NCBI GenBank assembly: GCA_964515195.1
Contig: CAZETK010000005.1
Coordinates: forward strand, 21,692-85,691
DNA from: Ga0074139 sp964515195
GTDB lineage: Bacteria > Bdellovibrionota > Bdellovibrionia > Bdellovibrionales > Bdellovibrionaceae
Length of the DNA: 64,000 bases
Direction of reading: 5' to 3'
Positions 34,098-43,061 of this stretch are shown here, piece after piece (the stretch's first letter is position 1; each line of letters opens with the position of its first letter). A model generated the notes under the pieces. It was not told the DNA's origin, did no database searches, and was given only the letters and a program-made list of their open reading frames with translations. Made by a program: the position numbers and the translations under genes.

Positions 34098-36965
34098 TTA
34101 GTTGTCAGAATCGGGGTACTCAACACTTTCATCGGCGCTGTCTTCAGAGGAACTTCCTTCATTGGGTACGCTGACCGTGAATTCTGTTGTTTTTTCGACA
34201 ACTTTTGTGAACTCATTTTGATAGACATCACCATCGTCGCGCATAGCCGCCGTGATCTTAGCCACCTCATTCCGACGATGATAATCTCTCAGCGCGCAGA
34301 TACGAGCTTCTGTATTGAGCCCTCGGTCATAGGCGGTGATGGAAGCTTTGGTGGGCTCAATGTGTTCGTAGGCTTTTTTAACGAAATTTACGGAAAGATA
34401 ATTGTCCATAATGCCCCTCAGGTCAGAATCTTGAACTTCAACTTGATAGAGAGGTGATAACAAGTAGGATGATTTACACAGACTCCAGTAAGGACGTAAA
34501 TTAGGGAAGGCCAGGGCCTGTGTGCATAGCAGTGACATTTCGGTTTTGGCCGAGTTGAAAGTGTTACCAGGGTAGATTACGATGTGTCCTTTTTTACCCA
34601 AAATTGCATTGAAGGCGGCGACAAAAGGATTACCTAATTTGCCCCAAAAACCTGGCGTCCCATAAGAAATCGTATCTTTATTAGTGAAGTCCATCCACCA
34701 TTGAGTCAACTTACCGCGGATCAAACGCTGAAACCAGTTGGCGGATTCGCCCGGGACTTGTTCATAACCACGATTAAAGGCTTCCTGCTTTGACAATCGG
34801 AAGACATCTTGTGAGGTCAAAGTTTCATTTCTAGATTTCAAGTTCAAATCCCAGATATGCCGTGTAAAAACCTGTTCTGTAACGCCTTCAAGCGCCGCAA
34901 GATTGGTCGTGTAAATGTTAAGGGATCTTTCGATGTCCACCATGGACTTTGAAAAATCAAACTGTGCGATTCCCATCATCATATTCAGTGCTGAGTAACC
35001 GGTCGCAAACATCATGTCTTCCAGGTAACGATCAAATTGGTCTCGAGTTCGCAAGCTCATGGTGTAATCGATCAGGACAAATGTGGCCATACGGTTGGAC
35101 AGCCATCCTGATCGTGCCAACAGAATCTCAAATTGTTCATAGACTTCATAAAGGAGGTCATCACCTAACTTTCGAAGCTTTCGATCCAGGTTGGCGTCGT
35201 CTAAAGTCTTAAAATCCGGATCTGTTTTGTGCAGATTAATAAGTTCGACGCCCATTTTTCGAATTTCAGCGTATCGGGCTAAAACCCGCCCGATACGAAC
35301 GCGGGTCTGATTAATAGAGGGCAAGATGGTTGCATCTTGTTTTTCTCTGATAATTCTCTCGCTTAAATTTTTCAGGTAAACGTCCACGTTAATAAGAGCG
35401 TCTCGAACACTAGCGTCCAAACCGAGTAACGAATCATTTACGACTTGAACCTTGTCGACAATAAAATACTTGTTGTAATAGGCAATGGCGATTTTCGTAG
35501 CCTGTTCAAAGATGTCCCGCATGTTTTCTTGGACACGTACGGCCAGTTCTTCTGGATTGCTGAATTGAGGTAACTTACGATATTTGGCCTGCAACCACCC
35601 CGAAGGATTGTTCGCGAATTGAATGGCTTCAGGGCCTTCCCCTAAGACAGCAGTGGGAACGGGAATACCCAACAGTCGAAAAATAACCTCGGATTCGGAA
35701 GCGACTTTCGTAAAGAAGTTTTCAGTGCCGCCGTTACCATGCACCAACTGATTGGCGGTGTTGATAATCATTTGAAATACAAAGGTCTGCTTTGACTGAG
35801 CGTCTGGAAGATCCTTCAATAGCTTAAGGGCCATGCTGTAGGCACCTTCAATTGTATTCCGAGCGTTATAGTGAAGTTGCACACCCATCGCCACATCGTT
35901 CTTAAAATTCGCCTCTGTCGGCAATTGGGGTGTAATTCCGAATTGAACCTTCTGCATCCAATCGGTGATGATGGGAACCTGGCGGGATAAAATATAATAA
36001 CCAGCTAAGGGGCCGTTTTTGAGGGCCTTGGCAAAATTTTCGCTAACACCCACAATGCGAGCTTCAGCCTTTCCTGTCTGTTTATTGGGAATATGCATCA
36101 CTTTAATCCGATGATTATTGGTGATTTCTTGCAGCAGGTAGCGGGCATCTAAGGCCGAACAATAACCTTCACTTGTCACCTCCATCAAACAAGACATTGA
36201 TGTGATAAATTCCCGGTCATTCAACTTTCGGAGTGCATCAATATACTTTCTCTCCCGACTCAAAAAGTGTCCTAGGTTCTGAACAGCCATAGCCAATTGG
36301 GGACTAGTATGAGATTGCCCATTCGAAGCAAATGCCGAAAGCATTTGGACCATGCTTGAAATGGCCGAAGCCCCCTGGGTGGCGTCCAAGCACTCGGCCT
36401 GGGCCTGCTGAAGAGAGCTGATCGTGGTGTTGAACATGTTCAAGCCTTGTATCGAGGCGTGGCGCACGCGGTTTTCAAGACGAAGCATAGATTCGGCCGT
36501 GTGCTCTGGATGGCTACCACCGCCGTTAACGGCTACTTGGCTTGAGAGGGCGGAATACTCCAGGGTTTTCCCGAACAGAATATCCATAACGCCCTTTTTG
36601 AAGGCAGAATTTTCACGACTGAAGTTTCGAAGGGCTGTGATTTCCATTGGCAAACTGGCTATGCGGCCTGCGGCACTTCCGCCATCCCTCTGAATAGTGG
36701 CCAGGTTTTGTTCGATATTAGAAAGCGAGTCATTCATGCTTGTCTTGAGGGCTTGGCAGGCGGGATTGTCTTTTAATGAAGCGATCACTTCTTTAATTTT
36801 ATTTGTCTGAGTCAGGGCTGCTTGTGTCCAGGAGCCTTGGGAGTTACAGGGGCCTGTGAAAGCGTAGGTTGTATTGATGATTCCCGGCTGGTCCAACTGG
36901 GCCTGTGCCAAGGGAGTGGTCAATAATAATAACAAACAAGCTATGAACCCTGTGCAATTTTTCAT
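34098..36965 (-). CDS. Large secreted hypothetical protein, 955 aa
   Basis: Not recognised. Signal peptide MKNCTGFIACLLLLLTTPLAQA with no further membrane span, so the mature protein (about 930 residues) is periplasmic or secreted. It is mainly helical; several cysteines are spread through it (for example CNSQ near the mature N-terminus, SCLMEVTSEGYCSALD around 260 and RICALRD near the end). The C-terminus ends in a run of Ser/Glu/Asp (SSSEDSADESVEYPDSDN), an unusual acidic tail. No catalytic motif was found. It stands alone between divergent and convergent genes. Its size and export suggest a role in the envelope or against prey, which is only a guess. Confidence 0.72.
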   Translation of the reverse strand: MKNCTGFIACLLLLLTTPLAQAQLDQPGIINTTYAFTGPCNSQGSWTQAALTQTNKIKEVIASLKDNPACQALKTSMNDSLSNIEQNLATIQRDGGSAAGRIASLPMEITALRNFSRENSAFKKGVMDILFGKTLEYSALSSQVAVNGGGSHPEHTAESMLRLENRVRHASIQGLNMFNTTISSLQQAQAECLDATQGASAISSMVQMLSAFASNGQSHTSPQLAMAVQNLGHFLSRERKYIDALRKLNDREFITSMSCLMEVTSEGYCSALDARYLLQEITNNHRIKVMHIPNKQTGKAEARIVGVSENFAKALKNGPLAGYYILSRQVPIITDWMQKVQFGITPQLPTEANFKNDVAMGVQLHYNARNTIEGAYSMALKLLKDLPDAQSKQTFVFQMIINTANQLVHGNGGTENFFTKVASESEVIFRLLGIPVPTAVLGEGPEAIQFANNPSGWLQAKYRKLPQFSNPEELAVRVQENMRDIFEQATKIAIAYYNKYFIVDKVQVVNDSLLGLDASVRDALINVDVYLKNLSERIIREKQDATILPSINQTRVRIGRVLARYAEIRKMGVELINLHKTDPDFKTLDDANLDRKLRKLGDDLLYEVYEQFEILLARSGWLSNRMATFVLIDYTMSLRTRDQFDRYLEDMMFATGYSALNMMMGIAQFDFSKSMVDIERSLNIYTTNLAALEGVTEQVFTRHIWDLNLKSRNETLTSQDVFRLSKQEAFNRGYEQVPGESANWFQRLIRGKLTQWWMDFTNKDTISYGTPGFWGKLGNPFVAAFNAILGKKGHIVIYPGNTFNSAKTEMSLLCTQALAFPNLRPYWSLCKSSYLLSPLYQVEVQDSDLRGIMDNYLSVNFVKKAYEHIEPTKASITAYDRGLNTEARICALRDYHRRNEVAKITAAMRDDGDVYQNEFTKVVEKTTEFTVSVPNEGSSSEDSADESVEYPDSDN

Positions 36966-37299
36966 AAGTCAACGTCCTATCAATTGCCTTTTTTTAAACT
37001 CAACTTTTTCTTAAAAGTTCAGGGAATTAAGAGTTACCCACCATTCCGGTTAAATACTCATACAAAAACAAAGCCAGTATTTCTGAGCTCCAGTTGGACT
37101 CCATTGGCTCCCATATGGCTGTGTGTTTATTATTTTGTCACCCCATTGAAATTTCTTTAGAAAGTGGGGTTGACCAACAGTCGATCTTATAACCTTAGGC
37201 CTTTTAGCAAAATTTATGGTTCAAGCTGAGACAGATTTGCAATTTTTTATAGATAAATAAAACCCTATATTCGATTATTAAAGTGTTGGGGGAAATTCC
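36966..37299. other. Divergent intergenic region with a bulged hairpin
   Basis: AT-rich, no gene seen. GTCACCCCA (37137-37145) and TGGGGTTGAC (37165-37174) can pair as a stem with one bulged T. TATATT at 37266-37271 upstream of the lipoprotein gene resembles a -10 element, but no clear -35 is seen at the right distance. Confidence 0.35.
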
Positions 37300-38082
37300 A
37301 TGAAATTGTCAAAATTTTTATCGGGGTCGGTCGTTATACTGGGCTCGTTCTTGTTGGTTATCTTTTTTCAGAACTGCGGCCAAGGTGGATCAGTCGGTGT
37401 GACTGGGGCTAATGGCGAAATACTACACGGAATTTCTGATCCAGATCCCGCAGCCTATGTTCCGATTCCAACTGCAGAAAATAATGATTTATTAAATGAT
37501 AACAACGATGTTACGCCACCGAACAATGGAAATAACGGCACACCGCCGACAAGCCATAATGGACCACCCACTAGCCCGGATAGCCTTCCACCGGTCGATG
37601 ATACAAAGCCACCAACTCATGATATACCTCCCGTCAACGATGACTCGAATCCCAACGAAGTTATTGCGAGCTGTAATGGAATTAATATTGTATCCGCTAA
37701 CTTGGCTGTTGATGTTTTAAGTAATTCAGCAAAAGGCAGTTTCGCGGTTCTGGCTCCATCCGGGACACTTAATTTGAAGCCTGGTAAAAACATTATACGA
37801 GTTGTGGGTATCTCTGATGATAGCAACCTTAAAATGCTTAAGGTCGTGCTGGATTTAAGCCAAAGTTATATTCTGGGAGCTGATAACAAGACTTATGCCG
37901 TCATTGTTCCAAGTTCAGAACAGTCAGGGTTGAAGCTGCTTCTTGATAAGAAGATCCAGATTAAGAAAGACATTAGTTACGAGATTGAACTGGATATTGA
38001 TTTCGAAACACAACTTGTTAATTTCCATTCGGGCAAAGCCTGTAAGTTTAAACCTGTCATTCATAAGGCTCGCGCCCTGTAG
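37300..38082 (+). CDS. Lipoprotein with Asn/Pro-rich linker
   Basis: 260 residues. Signal and lipobox MKLSKFLSGSVVILGSFLLVIFFQNCGQ: the Cys follows FFQN, a form frequent in Bdellovibrio lipoproteins. Residues about 60-120 are a low-complexity linker rich in Asn, Asp, Pro and Thr, similar in style to that of the lipoprotein at 5797-6696. The C-terminal 140 residues (ASCNGINIVSANLAVDVL... HSGKACKFKPV) contain two cysteines and look like a single beta-rich domain. The start follows GTTGGGGGAAA. Function unknown; probably outer-membrane anchored. A strong terminator follows. Confidence 0.75.
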   Translation: MKLSKFLSGSVVILGSFLLVIFFQNCGQGGSVGVTGANGEILHGISDPDPAAYVPIPTAENNDLLNDNNDVTPPNNGNNGTPPTSHNGPPTSPDSLPPVDDTKPPTHDIPPVNDDSNPNEVIASCNGINIVSANLAVDVLSNSAKGSFAVLAPSGTLNLKPGKNIIRVVGISDDSNLKMLKVVLDLSQSYILGADNKTYAVIVPSSEQSGLKLLLDKKIQIKKDISYEIELDIDFETQLVNFHSGKACKFKPVIHKARAL

Positions 38083-38115
38083 TAGGGCGTATTGCTAACT
38101 CTACTTGTCAATTAT

Positions 38116-38155
38116 CCTTAGGGAGCCCAAATCGGGATCCCTAAGGGCTGTTTTT
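38116..38155 (+). terminator. Rho-independent terminator after the lipoprotein gene
   Basis: CCTTAGGGA (38116-38124) and TCCCTAAGG (38138-38146) form a 9-bp stem, extended inward by CCC/GGG, followed by TTTTT at 38151-38155. Confidence 0.8.
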
Positions 38156-38203
38156 AAGTCCAAATTGTTGTTTTCAAGGTCAACTGCGCCTTAGAATAGG
38201 GAC

Positions 38204-38443
38204 ATGATCATAAAAAGGGGCGTTATTACGCTGGGCTTAATAGGCCTTATAGCTGGTTGCTCATCCCCCAAAAAGCGGGAGCCACGGGTGCATCCCGCGG
38301 TTATTTCTTCTCAAACCTACTTCATTGACAATGGAATGCCTGTTCGTGAACTTGAAGACCAGCCCGACTTCTTTTTTAAAAAATGCAATGTGGATAACCG
38401 GGGCGCCTATCCGACAAAAACAACCTACGATTGCAATGAGTAG
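38204..38443 (+). CDS. Small lipoprotein, 79 aa
   Basis: Signal MIIKRGVITLGLIGLIAGC has a classical lipobox (L-I-A-G-C). The mature part of about 60 residues is basic at first (SSPKKREPRVHP) and ends with two cysteines (FKKCNVDN... YDCNE), which may pair. No family recognised. The next small gene starts 41 nt downstream in the same direction. Confidence 0.65.
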   Translation: MIIKRGVITLGLIGLIAGCSSPKKREPRVHPAVISSQTYFIDNGMPVRELEDQPDFFFKKCNVDNRGAYPTKTTYDCNE

Positions 38444-38484
38444 GGAGTTGCTTTATAAATGGGGCTCTAACAAAAGGATCAGCC

Positions 38485-38640
38485 ATGGAACACGACAAGA
38501 CACCCGCCGAAATTGAAAAAGAAAAACAAGATAAGCAAGTCATGAAAGAAATGCTGCCTTATTTTGTCTATATGGCCATTCCTTTGATAATCACGCTCAC
38601 GATTGCGATGCTGTTCGCTCCTCGCATGACCCTTCCGTAA
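38485..38640 (+). CDS. Small single-span membrane protein, 51 aa
   Basis: ATG at 38485 follows AAAGGATC. The N-terminal half is highly charged (EHDKTPAEIEKEKQDKQVMKE), and the C-terminal half is one membrane helix (YFVYMAIPLIITLTIAMLFA) with a short RMTLP tail. Such tail-anchored-like small proteins are often missed. It probably shares a transcript with the upstream small lipoprotein and ends just before a hairpin. Function unknown. Confidence 0.55.
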   Translation: MEHDKTPAEIEKEKQDKQVMKEMLPYFVYMAIPLIITLTIAMLFAPRMTLP

Positions 38641-38656
38641 AATACGACCGAGTCAG

Positions 38657-38678
38657 AAAACTTCCCCCGTGAAGTTTT
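38657..38678. terminator. Hairpin between converging genes
   Basis: AAAACTTC (38657-38664) and GAAGTTTT (38671-38678) pair perfectly with a 6-nt loop. A's on one side and T's on the other allow weak termination in both directions, between the small membrane protein and the minus-strand hypothetical gene. Confidence 0.5.
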
Positions 38679-38699
38679 GCGTAACTGTCTTCTGAATTT

Positions 38700-39326
38700 T
38701 TACTCCCACCAGTAGGGTTGGGGCACTGGATCGAACCCCCGATGGTAATGGTGAAGTAGTTTTTGATAGCGCTTCTTTGAGAACTTGACGGGGTGGTGGG
38801 GGATTTCTAAAAGATGCTTTTCCAGCTTCCAGACGTTTGTGCGGCTGTAGCGCCAATCCACTCCAACTTCGTCTAAGTGGGCTACCTGCCACGCCGTCAA
38901 CTTTCCGCTGTGATCCACATAGGGGTCAAAGTAGCTCCAGGCCAGATCTCGTAAACTTCTGAAAACCGGCGCGCGTCCATTTAAGCCTTTGTCTCGAGAT
39001 TTACCGACCGACCCCCAGCGGCTTTTATGCTGAAAAACGAAAAGGCAATGATCTAACCCATCCTGGCTCTCTAAGCTCAATACCAATGGTTCGTAGTTGT
39101 GATGTTCCAAGATGGCAGCCGTCACAAATACGCCTTCTAAACAATGGGCAGACTTTCGATGTAAACAAGAATTGGCGGAAGCTAGTGTTGAGGCCGAATT
39201 GTATTGCAAGCCATTTAACAGTCGCTGTACTTGAAAGGGAGTCTTAAACTTTCGGCTGTGAAATTTAATCAAATCCATCATGATGGAATTCTGGACCAAC
39301 AAATAGTCGTTATCAAGAAATTGCAC
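38700..39326 (-). CDS. Hypothetical protein with transglutaminase-like Cys/His layout
   Basis: 208 residues from GTG 39326; an ATG 15 codons later is an alternative, and neither has a strong ribosome site. No signal peptide. The middle reads HCLEGVFVTAAILEHHNYEPLVLSLES... DGLDHCLFVF... RWGSVGKSRD. This is a Cys on a helix start followed by His in a strand and then a Trp-containing strand, the order seen in transglutaminase-like Cys-His-Asp hydrolases. The resemblance is weak and may be accidental. The C-terminus is basic and aromatic. Converges on the small membrane protein gene, divergent from yceI. Confidence 0.6.
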   Translation of the reverse strand: MQFLDNDYLLVQNSIMMDLIKFHSRKFKTPFQVQRLLNGLQYNSASTLASANSCLHRKSAHCLEGVFVTAAILEHHNYEPLVLSLESQDGLDHCLFVFQHKSRWGSVGKSRDKGLNGRAPVFRSLRDLAWSYFDPYVDHSGKLTAWQVAHLDEVGVDWRYSRTNVWKLEKHLLEIPHHPVKFSKKRYQKLLHHYHRGFDPVPQPYWWE

Positions 39327-39368
39327 TTAACTTTTATCTTTATTATCGTAGTCATGTGAGGTGATAAA

Positions 39369-39845
39369 ATGAAACAATTTGTCCTTTCTCTCTTATTTTT
39401 ATCGTCTTGTGTCTGGGCTTCAGACGCGTTTGTAGATGTGAAACTATCGCCAGCCGGAAGTTTCACAGGTCATACTTCCGATGTGAAGGGAGTCGTCAAA
39501 AAAGCTGGCAACAGATTTGTTGCTCAAAATATAGTTGTAAATTTGAGAAGTTTAAAAACAAAGATGTCTCTTCGGGACAAGCACACACAAGATTACTTGA
39601 ACACAAAAGAGCATCCTGAGGCCATTTTAGTAAAAGCTGTCGGTGAAAATGGAAGAGGAAAAGGAATTATCCGTATCAAGGGAATTGAAAAAAACATCTC
39701 GGGATCATTTAAAGTTGTTGGAACTGACTTACACGCCGAGTTCCCTTTGAAGTTGAGTGATTTTAAAATCGAAGGCGTCAACTACATGGGAGTCGGGGTT
39801 AAAGATATTATCAACGTCCGCGTGAAAGTTCCGATCGCCAACTAA
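39369..39845 (+). CDS. YceI-family periplasmic lipid-binding protein
   Basis: 158 residues with the signal peptide MKQFVLSLLFLSSCVWA. The YceI lipocalin-like barrel is visible as FVDVKLSPAGSFTGHTSDVKGVVKK, VVNLRSLKTKMSLRDKHTQDYLNTKEHPEAI, GKGIIRIKGIEKNI and FPLKLSDFKIEGVNYMGVGVKDIINVRVKVPI. Members bind isoprenoid or other amphipathic lipids in the periplasm. The protein is shorter than classical YceI (about 190). The start follows GAGGTGAT. Stands alone. Confidence 0.88.
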   Translation: MKQFVLSLLFLSSCVWASDAFVDVKLSPAGSFTGHTSDVKGVVKKAGNRFVAQNIVVNLRSLKTKMSLRDKHTQDYLNTKEHPEAILVKAVGENGRGKGIIRIKGIEKNISGSFKVVGTDLHAEFPLKLSDFKIEGVNYMGVGVKDIINVRVKVPIAN

Positions 39846-39953
39846 TTTAGACTTTAGTCAAGGCAAAAGCCTCGGCCTTGGCCTTGAGAGAAAATCGCAA
39901 GAGTTAATAGGGAAAGGATGAATTTTTAAAGAAGTTTTTCCGATATAGGCTCT

Positions 39954-41036
39954 ATGGAGATTTTGCTTTTTTGGTTGGGTTTCATTCCTTTTGTCATAGG
40001 ACTTTGGATTTTTTGGAATGACTTGGAAATTCGCCGGACGGCCGCTGAAAAAATGGGACAGGTTGTAGGGTTTTCCACGGGGTTTCGGGGAGCCAAGCCC
40101 ATCGCGCCGGAGGCCCATCCTAGATATCGTGTTGTCTTACGTTTTATCGGATTAGACGGGGCTGAATATTTTCTGATTGAAGGTAGTGGGCGTCGCTACC
40201 CTATCTATTCGATGGGGGAATTTGTCCCGATTTGGGTTTCTCGCTTCAAGCACAAACGGGTAAGGATTAAACGAGGAGGAGACAAAACTCTGGGCAGTCG
40301 TCTTCTCGTTCTGGGTACGGTCCTCTTGTTTATATATAAATTTTTATTTTTTCAGTCTCTTACGTCATTTTTGGCTTCAAATCTACCTTTCCTTATTCTA
40401 GGTGGAGCCATACTGGGAGGAGCCCACTACTTTAAAATTAACTGGAGAGGCTGGTTTCGCTTGGGACAAGAGGGGGCTTCGCTGGCCCCCCCGCAGATTG
40501 TCCCCGTTGAAGAGGCTAAACTTATTCCATGGGCTCATAATGTCGTCACAATGCCACCTGTGACAAAAAAGCCCTTGGAGATAAATCTTGGGTTTTTGAA
40601 GCCGACCCTTTTGCTTTTATCCTTTCTTTCATTTTTTGCCGCAGGTTGGTTTTTTCTAGAGCAGGATGAATTTCTTAAGAACTCCCAACAAGCACGGGGA
40701 CGGGTCACACATTTTCGAGAGAAATCCGTTGGCAGAGTGAAAGTTTCTCGCCCGATCATAGGTTTCTATGATCGCAGTCGAAAAATTCAAAGCTTTCAAG
40801 ATCCCCTTTGGCAGACGACACCAAGTTTTGCAAAGGGGCAGGAGGTGCCTGTCAGATACGGTTTGAAAAAATCGGGGACGGCCCAGGTTGACAGAGGTCT
40901 TTTGAATCACTGGAAAGCCTTATTCTTAGCCGGATTAGGTCTGCTGTTGTATGTTGGCGCTCAAAAGTGCGGACAGAAGCTGACTCTGTTAAAGTCCCGG
41001 AAAAAATCTCCTATCCGTATTCGACAAGTTGACTGA
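39954..41036 (+). CDS. DUF3592 membrane protein with two repeated units
   Basis: 360 residues. Two copies of the DUF3592 layout. The first has a membrane span at 1-20 and the strand stretch GQVVGFSTGFRG... YRVVLRFIGLDGAEYFLIEGSGRRYPIYSMGEFVPIWVSRFKHKRVRI, ending in a span at about 120-140. The second has a span at about 218-235, then GRVTHFREKSVGRVKVSRPIIGFYDRSRKIQSFQDPLW... GQEVPVRYGLKKSGTAQV, ending in a span at about 325-340. Family members are membrane proteins of unknown function. The soluble parts probably fold as small beta domains on one side of the membrane. Confidence 0.75.
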   Translation: MEILLFWLGFIPFVIGLWIFWNDLEIRRTAAEKMGQVVGFSTGFRGAKPIAPEAHPRYRVVLRFIGLDGAEYFLIEGSGRRYPIYSMGEFVPIWVSRFKHKRVRIKRGGDKTLGSRLLVLGTVLLFIYKFLFFQSLTSFLASNLPFLILGGAILGGAHYFKINWRGWFRLGQEGASLAPPQIVPVEEAKLIPWAHNVVTMPPVTKKPLEINLGFLKPTLLLLSFLSFFAAGWFFLEQDEFLKNSQQARGRVTHFREKSVGRVKVSRPIIGFYDRSRKIQSFQDPLWQTTPSFAKGQEVPVRYGLKKSGTAQVDRGLLNHWKALFLAGLGLLLYVGAQKCGQKLTLLKSRKKSPIRIRQVD

Positions 41037-41243
41037 TTCGTGAGATTTCACGCTTATTCTTTTAATAAAAAATCGCGAATGCATTACTTCCCTCACCTTA
41101 AACATGGGGTATTTTGGTTAGCCGCTGGGAAAATGTCCCAGCCACTTTCTTGAGACGCAATTTAAGTTAAGAAGAATATGGTCGCTAAATTGCTTTTATG
41201 ATTTTCCAGGACTTTATTTCTTGCAAGATATGAGGAGGTTTTT

Positions 41244-41594
41244 ATGAATCAACAAAATGAAGCTGGAAAGAATCAACAGGACCAACAAAGGCAGGGATTC
41301 CAATCGTCGTCGCAACAGAATGAGGAAAGTCGTCGAAAAGGTGCTCAGGATGCGGAATTATCTCAAAAATCCACTTCCAGCCAGAATGTAGATTCCGAGC
41401 GTCGTTCAACGGAGCCGTCAGAGGGAATACGTATGGGTGTTGGATCTGACACGAATCGGGAACAACAAAACCTGTCAGACAGGGAGCGTTCAGACCAGCA
41501 GCGCTCTGAGAGGTCATCAAGTCAACGTGACCAATGGTCCCAACAACGAGGCCAGCAGTCATCAGAGGGCAGAGAGCAGCCACATAGAACTTAG
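41244..41594 (+). CDS. Disordered Gln/Ser/Arg-rich small protein, 116 aa
   Basis: The ATG is preceded by ATGAGGAGG, one of the strongest ribosome sites in the window, and a textbook terminator follows, so this is a real and probably highly expressed gene. The protein lacks hydrophobic residues almost entirely: Gln, Ser, Arg, Glu, Asp and Asn dominate, there is no Cys, Leu is scarce, and aromatic residues are very few. It should be intrinsically disordered. Such proteins can be hydrophilins (desiccation or stress protection), nucleic-acid-binding condensates or spacers; which one cannot be told. Start and stop are unambiguous. Confidence 0.7.
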   Translation: MNQQNEAGKNQQDQQRQGFQSSSQQNEESRRKGAQDAELSQKSTSSQNVDSERRSTEPSEGIRMGVGSDTNREQQNLSDRERSDQQRSERSSSQRDQWSQQRGQQSSEGREQPHRT

Positions 41595-41635
41595 AAGATC
41601 GCGTGACCTTGATTTAACCTTAGTAGTCTAAAAAA

Positions 41636-41676
41636 AGGGCCTAAAGATTGAAACTGTGTCTTTAGGCCCTTTTTTT
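41636..41676 (+). terminator. Strong rho-independent terminator
   Basis: AGGGCCTAAAGA (41636-41647) and TCTTTAGGCCCT (41659-41670) form a perfect 12-bp stem with an 11-nt loop and a run of seven T's; A's precede it, so it can also serve the converging gene. Confidence 0.9.
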
Positions 41677-41709
41677 CTGTTATGTTGATAAAATGGTGAG
41701 AATAAATTC

Positions 41710-42282
41710 TTAGCCAGTTTTCTTGATCACCACTCCCCATAAAAGAGCTAAACCAAATAATGCAAAAATCAAGCTTGCAGACAGCCGAACCCATTTCATA
41801 GGAATTCTTTTTAACAAGCGATCACCTAGGAATACGGCAATTGCATTCGATCCTAACATCCCAGCCGTAGTTCCTAGCGTAACCCAAAAAATTTCTTTAT
41901 AACGGGCTCCTAATGCGATAGTGGCCAATTGGGTTTTGTCACCCATCTCGGCAATGAAGAAGCTGACAAGTGTGGTTACAAACGGACCCCAGCGAAAAAA
42001 GCTTCGAAGGTCTGACTCTTTGTCCGGTATTAAAATCCAAGCCGCAAAGCCTAAGAATAAGAAACCTAAAACCCATCTTAACGCCTCAGAGTCCAAAAAG
42101 TGGGTACTCCAACTGCCCAGCCAAGCTGCTAAAAAGTGATTGAGCAGGGTCGCAACAAGAATACCTGCCATAACCACAAAAGGCTTCCTGTACCGAGCCG
42201 CCAATACCAAGGCTAACAATTGTGTTTTATCACCCATTTCGCTTAGAAAGACTAATACAAATGAATTAAGAAAAGACTCCAC
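41710..42282 (-). CDS. TMEM165/GDT1-family (UPF0016) cation exporter
   Basis: About 190 residues from GTG 42282, which follows TTGGAGT; an ATG at 42348 would add 22 residues with a weak ribosome site. The family signature E-x-GDK-[TS]-x-[LI] is present twice, as SEMGDKTQLLALVLAARY and AEMGDKTQLATIALGARY, each opening a three-helix half of a six-span membrane protein. Bacterial members such as MneA export manganese; eukaryotic ones exchange Ca/Mn for protons. No manganese riboswitch was seen upstream. Confidence 0.9.
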   Translation of the reverse strand: MESFLNSFVLVFLSEMGDKTQLLALVLAARYRKPFVVMAGILVATLLNHFLAAWLGSWSTHFLDSEALRWVLGFLFLGFAAWILIPDKESDLRSFFRWGPFVTTLVSFFIAEMGDKTQLATIALGARYKEIFWVTLGTTAGMLGSNAIAVFLGDRLLKRIPMKWVRLSASLIFALFGLALLWGVVIKKTG

Positions 42283-42421
42283 AACCACTCCAAGATTTTT
42301 AACCCAGGGTATTTTATAAAACCCAGCTAATCGACAGATTTCTACCATACAAAGGGATCACTATTAGCGGAAATGGCCTATTACGGAATCTGACTCTGCG
42401 CTTCCGAAGAATTTTCTCGAC

Positions 42422-42994
42422 ATGAGTTTTTTTCAAGGCTTTACTGCGGCCACTATGAAATGGCTTTTAAATCTTATTTTTCTAGCAGGGCTTTCGGTCT
42501 CAACAGCGCAAACTAAAGATCTGAACTATTTTGAGTTGTTCTGCGTAACATCTTTTCCCACGACGTCTTTTGTTGGTCTAACTAACAATGGGCGTGTCGA
42601 TGTCCGCCTGATCAATCATAATGGCGCCGAGTATATGCCTATTCACTCGGGATTGATCACAATGCGGGATTTGGATCTTTTGCAAAAAAGGGCTGATACA
42701 TTACGAATTTTAGGGTCTGATTTTCGGTTCTCTTTTTCTCTCGACAGTTGCCGTATCAACCAAGATGGTACTTTTAATTGTTCCATGAAAGAAGAAATTC
42801 AAATCATCGAGGGCAAAAAGGTATCTGTCTTCAGTCTTAGTTCTTCAAAAACCGCCCTGAGCTTTTCTGATATCGTTATTGATACCACCCGAATTATGTT
42901 GGGCCTGGAAATCGATAAGGAAAGCCATTTTGTAATGATGGATTATATGCCAGAAGAGTGCAGTTTGATCCATCGGACCGCTCGGAAGTTATAG
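42422..42994 (+). CDS. Secreted hypothetical protein, 190 aa
   Basis: Not recognised. The reading from ATG 42422 has 11 residues before MKWLLNLIFLAGLSVSTAQ, a good signal peptide; the ATG at 42455 may be the true start, but neither has a clear ribosome site. The mature part (about 160 residues) is beta-rich with four cysteines (LFCVTS, DSCRINQDGTFNCSM, EECSLI), so two disulfides are likely. Periplasmic or secreted. Converges on the trehalase gene. Confidence 0.62.
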   Translation: MSFFQGFTAATMKWLLNLIFLAGLSVSTAQTKDLNYFELFCVTSFPTTSFVGLTNNGRVDVRLINHNGAEYMPIHSGLITMRDLDLLQKRADTLRILGSDFRFSFSLDSCRINQDGTFNCSMKEEIQIIEGKKVSVFSLSSSKTALSFSDIVIDTTRIMLGLEIDKESHFVMMDYMPEECSLIHRTARKL

Positions 42995-43061
42995 TTTTTT
43001 GAATATAACATAGATTTATTTCCAAAAGAGGGTGGGCCTAACAAGCTGGTGCCGGTCTTTA

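Noticed and set aside
41124..41142. GCTGGGA/TCCCAGC hairpin taken as a terminator for the DUF3592 gene
   Set aside because: The 7-bp stem lacks a following T-run and lies about 90 nt after the stop; its role is unclear.
41242..41583. Minus-strand open frame opposite the Q/S/R-rich gene
   Set aside because: No ribosome site or signal, while the plus-strand gene has an excellent ribosome site and terminator.
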